Notes under the pieces: model-generated | Database searches by the model: none | Told to the model about the DNA's origin: nothing | The model's input: the letters and a program-made list of their open reading frames with translations, nothing else | Part shown: in pieces, positions 49,406 to 59,300 of the stretch | How positions within the stretch are numbered: position 1 is the first letter of the stretch | Layout of the letters: each line of letters begins with the position of its first letter | NCBI RefSeq assembly: GCF_001640805.2 | Contig: NC_066835.1 | Span: 2,969,269 to 3,033,268 of the forward strand | Direction of reading: 5' to 3' | DNA from: Lates calcarifer | Lineage: Eukaryota > Chordata > Actinopteri > Centropomidae | Length of the DNA: 64,000 nt | Program-made: the position numbers and the translations under genes

Positions 49406-52400
49406 CCTGGTACAGGCAGACGCATCCCACGTGTCTACCTGAGGCTGTCTTTCCATTTTATGGAGACCTTGCATAGTCGCCTGACGACTGGGGAGCAGTC
49501 CGGAGGTCAAGAACATTGTCAACAGGAGTCTCCTCACAGAGGCCTGCAGCCTAAGTCTCCCTCCCAGCCCTGTCAGCAACAGCAAACTGCCTCCCCGAAG
49601 CCCCATGGCACTCTACAGCAACCCAAGCAGTCCAGAAGACAGAATCCTGAACGTAAGCGTCTCAGGCACCAGCGGCAAAGCACTGACTCAGATACAGTGC
49701 TGGAAAACAAACATGAAGAAACAGCTGCAACAAAACCAACTACAGTTTCTAGTTTGCCATCAGGAGTCCCTCCTTCTTCAGCAGGTGGCCCAACCCATTC
49801 TAAACCAGAAACCCAAGAGGGTACGCCAAAACAGAAACGAGAGCGTAAGCCTCAGAGACCAGGAAAATATGTCTGCACTTACTGTGGCCGTGCATGTGCA
49901 AAACCTAGTGTCCTACAGAAACATATTCGCTCTCACACAGGTGAAAGGCCCTATCCCTGTGCCCCATGTGGCTTCTCTTTTAAGACCAAGAGTAACCTGT
50001 ACAAACACCGTAAATCGCATACCCACAGGGTAAAGGCAGGTCTGGCACTTGGGGAGCCAAGATCTTTAGAGGAGCAAGTCACTGAATCAGAAGATGAAAC
50101 AAGACAGCTATCATCAGCCTCTTCTCGTACAGAAAGACAAAGCAGCGTAGCCTCAATCAAGAGTCATGAAACAGACAGGGCCAAAGACTGCACTGCAGGA
50201 AATGATGACTCCTATGCAGTAAAAAAAAGATTGGCCCTGCGTCTAAGCAGAGGAAAACATGGTCCTCAAGATTCATCTGATGAAAAGACCTCATCTTTAA
50301 TTTTAGGTAGTAAAGGCAGTACAGAATCTGGCTATTTCTCTCGCTCTGAAAGTACTGAGCAGTCACAGGACAGTCCCCCAAACACAAGTGCCAAAAGCTA
50401 TGCAGAGATCATCCTCGGCAAATATGGACGTCTTGGACACCTACAGAGGATGTCTCGTCATCATAACCAGCAGCCCTCTGGTCAGAAGGACAAAAGTATC
50501 CCATTCACAGTGCCCAAGAAGCAGGTCATTGACCATATTACCAAGCTCATTACCATCAATGAGGCAGTGGTGGACACTAGTAAAATTGACAGTGTAAAAC
50601 CAAGGAGATTCTCACTCTCCAGAAAGAATAGTTCAGAGTCTCAGAAGAGTTCATCTGTGAAAGAATCACTCATTCATAGCCCTAAAGCTGGAGATCTGGG
50701 CTATAAAAACAGTGGCTCCATCACCATGGGAGTTCCATGTGAAAAATTTCATCATCAGTCCCTAAGTGTGGAGAAGCCAGCTGGCCAAACATCCACCGCC
50801 CCTCTGGTGAGAAGTCACTCAATGCCATCTGCAGCTAGTTCATTTGACGCCTCCAGTGGTGGCCCCAGTAAATTCCGCCTAAGTCAGTCCTTTGATGAAC
50901 GACAGCCTTCTGAAACACAGGCATCCCGTCGTTATGGGATGCTAAGACGGCAGCCAGCTATTGAAATCCCACTTGGTGCTGAACTTACAAAAGAGGAACA
51001 TGAGGGTTCTCATTCATTTTACCCTGACAGCATGACCACAGTGCCTGACCACAAGCAAAGTCAACCACAGCCATATGAGTGTGAGGCCTGTGGCACTGGA
51101 TGCAAAGATTGGGAAGGTTATAAGAAACACAGGCAAAGCCTGTGTGTAGCACATCATCCCAGAAATGAGGTGGTAATTAGTCAAATGGAGTTCTCACAGC
51201 TAATTAACCATGCAGTCAGAGCAGGAGCTTCAGCGGTGCGCAAGAGGAGGAAGGAGGAGAGTTTTGAATTTGATGACCCCTCTTCTCCTTCATTACCCTC
51301 TCCTGCCCTCTTGTCAGGGCAGTGTAAAGATGAAAGCAATGCGGCTTATGAGGTCCCCAGAAGACCTACACTGCAAACCTGTTCAGTAATTCAACATACT
51401 AGTTCCTTTGAAAAACAAGAATCCTTGTGCAATGAGAATCAAGGCACTGAGGCAACAAAAAACTCTCCGCCTCATGAAGAATATCAACTGGTGCCTCAGA
51501 AACAACCCCAACAACAATCAACAAAACTAGCAACTCGAAAACTGGTCCGCCAACACAATGTGCAAGTTCCAGAAATACTGGTGACAGAAGATTCCAACAT
51601 GAGCACAGAGTCTTCAATAGAGCCAATCTCCATAGCGAAGCATTCAGAGAAACCTGATGAATTTCAGTGGCCACAGAGAAGCTCCTCTCTGGCGCAGCTC
51701 CCTATTGAAAAGCTTCCTCCAAAGAAGAAGCGCTTACGTCTAGCTGAGGCTGCCCAGTCCTCAGGGGAATCCAGTTTTGACTCTATATCTCTGCCCCGTA
51801 GCCCTAGTCAGGACAGTAGTGCATCTTATGCATCCAGTCGCTCCACATCCTTTGAGGAATCAAATAGACCAGACATGGAGATAGCAACATCATCACCATT
51901 GAGGAGATCAAGAGCTCCTCACATGCTAACGGTGCCTGGAGTGCACCAGCACAGAGAGATGAGGCGCTCCGCATCTGAGCAGGCACCTCATGACCCACAA
52001 CCAAGTGTCCTAATGGCTGAGACCCGCAGTAAGTCTTTTGACTACAGTTGTCTGTCCCCTGAGCGCTCTGCAATTGGCTGGAGGGAACGAAGAAAATGTC
52101 TCCTTATGAGACATACTGCTATTAGAGATCCAGATGAGGAGGAGGAGGACCAGTGTACCATTCCGAGCCATACTCCTGAACATGTCACAACTACCACATC
52201 TTCTCAAGCAAGTCCAACGTCTGTTTGCTGCAATAGGTCCTCTACTTCTCCTTTATCAGGTGACACCATCCTGCGTAATCCAGTTAGATCACAATGCAAA
52301 GAGATATTCTCTCAGTGGAAACTTAGTCAAAATATTCAGTTAACAGGCAGCACAGAACTCGCACTTAGTCATGGTCCAGCTGTAGATCCTGTAAAGGAGG

Positions 52401-53327
52401 AGGCCTCACGCATCCATACAGGACAGCCCCCTCCTCAAGCACCACAGTCCCTATGCTACACATGGACCATCAGGGGCAGCCAGAGCTCGCTACCTTCCCA
52501 TGTCTACAGGGCTGAAGCTAGAGATTCCCTTACGACATGATGATTATTCAGACATTCAAGTAAGTCACTCTCACATCCAACAGTCTGCCCCCCATATCAC
52601 TTCCAGTCTGGAGTTACTGAGGCCGGTCACATCTCCGTCAGTAGCAGTGCGTCTCCAAACAGACACCCTCACCCCAGCATGTGCCATATACACCACATTG
52701 TCTCAGTCCACTTCCCCTAGGCCCCAGGAGGCGGTTGATGCAGTTTCACACAATGTGGGTATCTCAACACCTGAATACAGAAACCACAGGAACATAAGTC
52801 CAGACTTTGAGTCATGGTCTGATGATAGCCTAAGGTTATCAGGCTCAGGGGGCAACAAACGCATGCTTTCCCCTTCAAACAGCATAGAACTCCCCCCTGA
52901 GTCACAACAGCAGCAGAAGCGAGTAAAAGAGGAGGTAGAGAGGGAAGTGGGATGTTTTGACAAGGCATCAGTAGACCCATCCAATCAGGAACTCAAACGG
53001 GAGAATCTTGCAGATGTTTGTGCTCCCATCACACACGTTGGACCTTCATTCCCCAGTCTGCTGTCCAGCACCTGTAATAGCTGGTGCTATTTGAACTACA
53101 TTAAACCAAACCCTTCTACTCTGGATGAACAGAAGCCCTCAGTGTATTCATCGTGGTCCACTAGCAGCTATGACCCCAACCCACCTGGCCTCTCCAGCAA
53201 GACAGCTCTCTCTCTTCTGCACTGTAAGCAGAGGCTCAGTCCCTCCATCTACACTATATCCCCCATGTCAGTCAGGACAACTGATACAATGGAGCAGGAG
53301 GACAACAAAAGACCATGCTCCACTGAG
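49406..53327 (+). CDS. hivep3: hivep3-like giant exon
   Basis: HIVEP genes carry most of their protein in one giant exon, as here. First Met in the long frame is at 49460; the frame stays open back to a possible acceptor (ctctatag) at 49405, so the true start could lie further upstream. Order: Gln-rich start; KRERKPQRPGKYVC leading into two intact C2H2 fingers (residues 139-187); GSKGSTESGYFSRSES (about 283); a block with TKLITINEAVVDTSKIDSVK (about 360); RSHSMPSA; CCHC finger C541, C544, H557, C562; VPEILVTED; DEFQWPQRS; NLS near 753; RRSASEQ; RSKSFDY. The frame then changes and resumes with AIYTTLSQS, KRMLSPSNS, KRVKEE, WCYLNYIKPNPST and SKTALSLLHCKQ, ending at CSTE before gtaatt. Confidence 0.92.
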
Positions 53328-56300
53328 GTAATTACAGCACTAATCACTGATTACAATTGTCTGTTAATCTGTATCATAATTAATTATTAGACTGATAAAA
53401 ATGTAGGACATGAAGACTGGGAGAGGATACATGACATGTATGACCCCCACTGTTATTGTGTTTAACAAAGTTAAGTAATCTGTTATTGTGTTTAACAAAG
53501 TTAAGGTTAGCATAGCGTCTATACGTTTTCCTCTGTTGAACTAAGTGTAAAGGGTTAGGTTAGCATTGTACAATTGTGTCTTTGTAATTTTTAAGGTAGC
53601 CTTAATCCCTAACAATTCACCAACAACTTTTTGTTTGTGTTTGTTTGTTTGACAGAAATACATTTGCTGATGGGTGTGATAAAATCAATCAGTCATGACA
53701 CATTTTTTTTAAATGTGCTTTTACAAATGCTATTAAATACAATGTTGAATGAGAATTCCCAATTTTTGTCTCCCTGGGCATGCTGGAGCAGAATTGGTGA
53801 ATTTGCCCATGTCTTTTTCGAGTGTAGGTCTACAACAGCCAGTCATACTGCAGAGACCGTGAGGGAACGAGGAACGGACAGCCGTCAGCAGATGACAACA
53901 GATCAAATAGAGAAGAAGTGAAGGAGGAACAGAAGGAGGAGGAAGTCCAGTCAAACTCCAGAAATAAACAACCTCCTGAAGTTTGGATTTCTGATCAGGG
54001 GTGAGTGTGACCTTCTGACAGGTTAGCGCTATATAAGAGGAAATTAACTTAACATTAATTTTGTTGGTGACATACAGTATTGCCTATATTTATATTGATA
54101 TCCATCATTACTTACAGTGTTAAAGGCTTGCGTCACATAGTGTGGTATGTTTTGGAAACTGTTGTCTGTCCACCATGTTGGAGAGGCCAAGGGTTGGCTG
54201 TCTGCACCAACAGAGCCCGTCTGTTGAGGGGCTGAAGCCAGGAAACTACCTAGCTTCCTCTGCTCCTGCAGAGATTCATTTATACAAACCATCACAGCCA
54301 TTCACGTGGAGCGACAGCTTGTTTCATTCTCTCACACTTACACCAGTGAAATGAGTAGACCATCTACACATGGACATGTACATATAGTATTAGCTATATA
54401 GGAAGCCTGCCATATGGAATTGTAGTGGGCAGAAAAACAGAATAATTACATTAAAAGAAAAGTACTGGTGTCTAGAAATGTTATTAATGTGAAGCAGAAA
54501 ACATTAAAAACTATCCATCACAAGTTCCCACGAGTGACAACAAATGTCTTGTTTTGTCCAGAATCCAAAAATATTACATTTACTACAGAGTAACACAAGG
54601 AAAAGCAGAAAACTCTCACATTATAGAATATGGAGTTATCAAATGTTTGGCATTTCTGTTTGAAACATTTTCTGAACAATGATTATGACTTATTAAAATA
54701 ATTGGTCACTTCTGTTGATTGACTAAGAGATTAATCAACAAATTGTTGCATCTCGAGTTGTCATGTTAACATTTGTGGCAGAGCTATATATGATATTGGA
54801 TTTTGTTGCCCTGGTTTAAGCTCAGGCTTTCAAGTATTATTTTGCCATTAGGCTCATCAGGCCACTGTAGGTGGCTCTAGGTGGTAAACTCAAACTCCTA
54901 GATCCCACTGTTTATTATTAATGAAAATTTAACTAGATGAACACTGTTTGACTAAAATATAGTGTATATGTAATAAAGTGTTTTTTTTTAATGTCATGCC
55001 ATAGAAAATATCCTTTTCTGATTGGTTGGCAGGTGTCTATTTCAATTGTACATCATCCCCCGCTGTTATTTGAATAAAATCGTAAGACAACAGTCAGAAT
55101 TTAGAAAGAAGTCAATTAACTTTATGTTAAAAAGATTCATACTCACATTTTACAGAATCTCTAAAATATAGCATGCAAACATGCAAGGTTTGAATCTGGA
55201 CACAGTTCTGTTATTTATTTGTTTTAATTGTAGCACAGACATGTCTTCTTCTCAAATTAATTTTTAGTGAAGTTAAACCAGACATGCTCAGTACTTTTGA
55301 TAACCATCAGAAATAAACACTGCAGTGAGGCAATGCAGGAGGGTGCAGAGAGGTGCCATCTGTGTGTCTCTTTTTGGTTTAGGAGTGTGTCTGTGAACAA
55401 ATCCCTGTTGTGACTCATGTTGACGCTCATCACAGCCTTCCTAAAAGAGTGAGTCATCCTCACGCCTGCTCGCTTTCTCCTTCTCCGTCTGTTCAGTCTG
55501 TCTGAGCCACAAAAAGACAAAAGTGAGGCAGAGAGGTAGTTGAACATTGGCATTTTTTTATTGCTGGCATGGGGGAGGAAAGGGCACATAGACTAGAATT
55601 TTGGTGTGAATGGGTCTTGCAAGAACAGCCTGTGAATATAGCTGCTTTATACTGTAGGAGTGTAGTGTACAGACATGGTGGCAAAGTGTTTCTCTTTCAT
55701 TAACTTGAAAGTTTTTTGAGACTGTAAAAGCCACCGTTTATGATACCTGCAGAGTTTATCCAGCCGTGAAGCCTGTAGTGAAAATAGCAGAAAAAACAGC
55801 CGATTATAATCAGAATGATTGTTTGTCGTAGGAATGTGTTTTCATTTTCAGTGTTTTTTCATGCTTATTTGGAGCAGCAGCTGGTCTGGGCCAGGGTTTC
55901 CCTCCCTCTCTGAGCTGTTTTTATTGGCTAGCTGCAGCAAACCCCGGACCTTGGGCCACATCGTAGGCTCCCCCTTGTTTGGACTCAGTGGTGGTGTGAG
56001 CTGTGATGGGGTTATAAGGCAGTGGGGGTGGGGGGCGGGGGGGGTCTGGTTTTGGCTTATGAAAGCAGCTCTGTTGAAGCTGAAGTGGGTGCCTCGCTGA
56101 GAGCCCCTCAGTGTACATGCAGGGTTGGACCCCAGGCCCAGCTGCCACAGTGTGAGCTCACTGTGTAGTAAAGGCCAAACAGATAGCGTACTTTCCCTGG
56201 ATAAATACAGGCACTAAAAAGCTGCTTACAGGTGCTAAAGGGCCTGTTGCCTGTCTGTCAGCTCCAGTTACTCTCATATTGATTGTCACCATCATCCTAA

Positions 56301-59300
56301 GAGGAGCAGCATCAGTAGACAGCTGACAGGGAAACACTCTGAGGACCAAACTGAAACTTCTCTCTCTCTCTCTACACCTATAGATCAAATGAGAAGTATG
56401 GTGGAGGTGGAGGGAAGTGCCAATGTGAGGATTGTGGATTCCACCATAACAACACCAGTGTGCTGCAAAAGTGCACCGACTGCTCCACAGAATCCCCTCC
56501 ATGTAACATCACTTTCAAAGCTACGGGTAAGGATAGTCAATGAAAAATACCAAAATAGTACTGTGATGCTTCTGTTCCATCAATATCTCAGTGTCTCCTT
56601 TTTTATAGGGAGCCTCACTGAACACCTGAGATCTAAGCCCCATGGAAAAGAAACCTGTTGTTACCCAGATGACACAGATGAAGGTATGCTCTATTGTTTA
56701 TCTTTGTGACTTGTGCTACAGAAGTTGTTTCATTTTCTACTAACCCAGTCCCACTGCTAATGTTTGGATTGACCAGAACTTTTCTGCCATTGAATATCTA
56801 AGTTCAGCTGACTGAAGATTAATGTCTTGTGCCTACATCTAATCAAACATCTAAGCAATTTCACAATATAACATAAATCATGAAGGATGGAGCTGGAGGA
56901 AAATGAGGCTTCCCTCTACAACATCAAAATTGTTGACCACTAATAGCTAATTAGTTCAGTTCTCCTGCACAGCTCTGGGATCAGCTAGTCATATTACTGT
57001 TCTAATGTGTTGGGATTTGTTTTTTATTGCATGTTTATAACAATATGAAAATACATGTTAGCAGAGTATATATTCATCCAACACATAGACAGGAGATACT
57101 TTTTATTTTAGTTACACTATTATTCACAGTCTATGACAGGGGCTTTTCGTTGGAAAACAAGCTGATTATTCAAACTTACATTAGTGATAAAGTATATTGT
57201 GTGTTTCATATTTTGTGAAAAGTGTTTGTTTAGTCACAATTTGCGAAGAGAGCAAATAATGTTAATAACCTGCATCATCACAGTGATTGGTAAAGCATCA
57301 GAGTTTCACCAGAAGAAACAGTTACTGCAGCATACAGTAAGAACGATCAGGACTGAGACTTTCTACTGCCAGGAGTTAAGAGATAAAACCAGAAAGGGAA
57401 CAAGCAAAAACATAGGGAGGCAGTATAGGGTTTATAAACTTAGGCTTTCATTTATTGGTTAAAGATAAATGGTTACTTATTGGTGACCTCTCATAATCAA
57501 ACCCACCGCTGTAAGCTGAACTGCATGGATTTTCTTGTTTGGAGACTTTGAATAGTGAACAGTGCACTAATTCTGTCGACATACATAATTTGTCACGCTG
57601 TTTGAACTTCAATGTTTCACATTTGTTTGAAGAGAAATGTAAACATTGGTCAGCAGCATATCAAGATCGTGGGCGTATGAGTTGTAGGATGGAGGACTTG
57701 TAGGAGAGGGTTTGACATGCGAAACATGGGAGAGGCTCACATGTGTTACACCCAGGGAAAAAATGTACTCAGCTGGTAGTATGAGGCCACAGCAAAGCTC
57801 ACTCATGCCTGTACAGTTTGATTTTATTTCCTGGACGTTAGCACACATTGGTGCGATTTTAATAACACAACATGACATTTCAGTCAGAATTTATGACTGA
57901 CAGGGTATTAACAAAAACAGACCAAATAAGGAAGGTGTTTCACTTGTATGTGCTGTAGATGACTGGCCAATATCAGACCAGTAGAGTTCATATTAAGTTG
58001 TTCTGGCTAAAAAATGAAGTTTGGTTGGTAGAGTGAGAAAAGCAAATGTGTTAAAGTGGATTTTTCCTGTCCTAGGAGTCTGTGAAGACCCATCAGTTCA
58101 CCCAGATAAACAGAGGGATCACCAGTTCTCTGACCTAGGGAAAGGTGGACATGATGAAGACAACAACACAAAGGACAAGAACGATAGACATGAAGACAAC
58201 AGGTCCATCTCAGCTGACAGCTCTCACACCGCCTCCTGTGACAGTGAGAAACCTCATTCAGGAGGCCAGCCGATGGAGCCTGAACCCAGCCGGTCCCTCG
58301 CAGTCACCCCCAACGATTCGACCCAGAAGAACTCAGCCAGGACCAGGAGGGCCCTGTTTGCCCGCAGACGCCTCGACGCTTCGGCATCCTCCAGAGGCTC
58401 CCAATCTCCGAGCGCTCAGTCCCTGACTCCGCGGAGGGAGCCGTCTCCACCTCGTAGCCCATCGCCCAGACTTACCCAGTCCCCTGCTCCTCCTTCCTCC
58501 CTCTCCACATCTAGTTGTCATGTCCCCACCTCCCCACTGAGACCAGTCTCCCCTGTTAGAGGTCTCTCTCCTATAATAGTCCAGTCCCATGGATTTGATT
58601 TCTCTGGGCCTCTGGGCTCCCTCGCAGACACCTCTGCTCAGTGTCAAACCTGTCTTCACCCAAGGGACCGACAGTCTACAGCAAGACTGGTGAGTCACTT
58701 TAGCCTGTGCTTGAAACACATGGTGACATAACATCTGTTTACAGCATTTTGATTAATACTCTACAAATGACAGCCATTGTTTTTTTATTTATTTGTATTA
58801 TAGTCTGGATTTTGCTGTGTTTATGTTGTGTGTATAATTAACGCTGGTCAAAACGTGGATTTTGTTCAAACCACAGTCTTCACTCACCTGTGACTTGATC
58901 CATCTCTGTTAGTTTAGCCTACAGTTTTAAATAAATCAGCTTTTGGCGTACAAAGCTAATCTTGTGTGGCTCAGTTAAATCCCAGTAAGTCAACATCTAG
59001 AACAAATATAGATAGGCTGGTACATATGAGGTTATTTTAAAGTCGCACATTTATTGGAAAAGGAAGGAAAGGCAACTCTCTTGTTTTATATCACTCAAAC
59101 CGAGCCTGCAGCTCCCAGCCTTAAAATAATGCAGGAGAGCTCCCAAATAGACACAACATGTTTTCCCTGGGCAGCCGCTGATAAAATGAGAAGCAGGCCG
59201 ATCGTTAAATACCAAAGATTGGAACCACATGTCGACGACGAAAACAACATGGGTGAATATCTCAGTTCCCCATAATAAAATAAAATAAAAAAACACGTCT

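Noticed and set aside
52391..52509. Short intron explaining the hivep3 frame change (donor gtaaag, acceptor tctacag)
   Set aside because: Joining these sites produces the wrong phase and an immediate stop; other GT sites in the needed phase are poor donors.
58333..58734. 133-codon minus-strand open frame
   Set aside because: Shadow of the Ser/Pro/Arg-rich hivep3 coding exon on the other strand.
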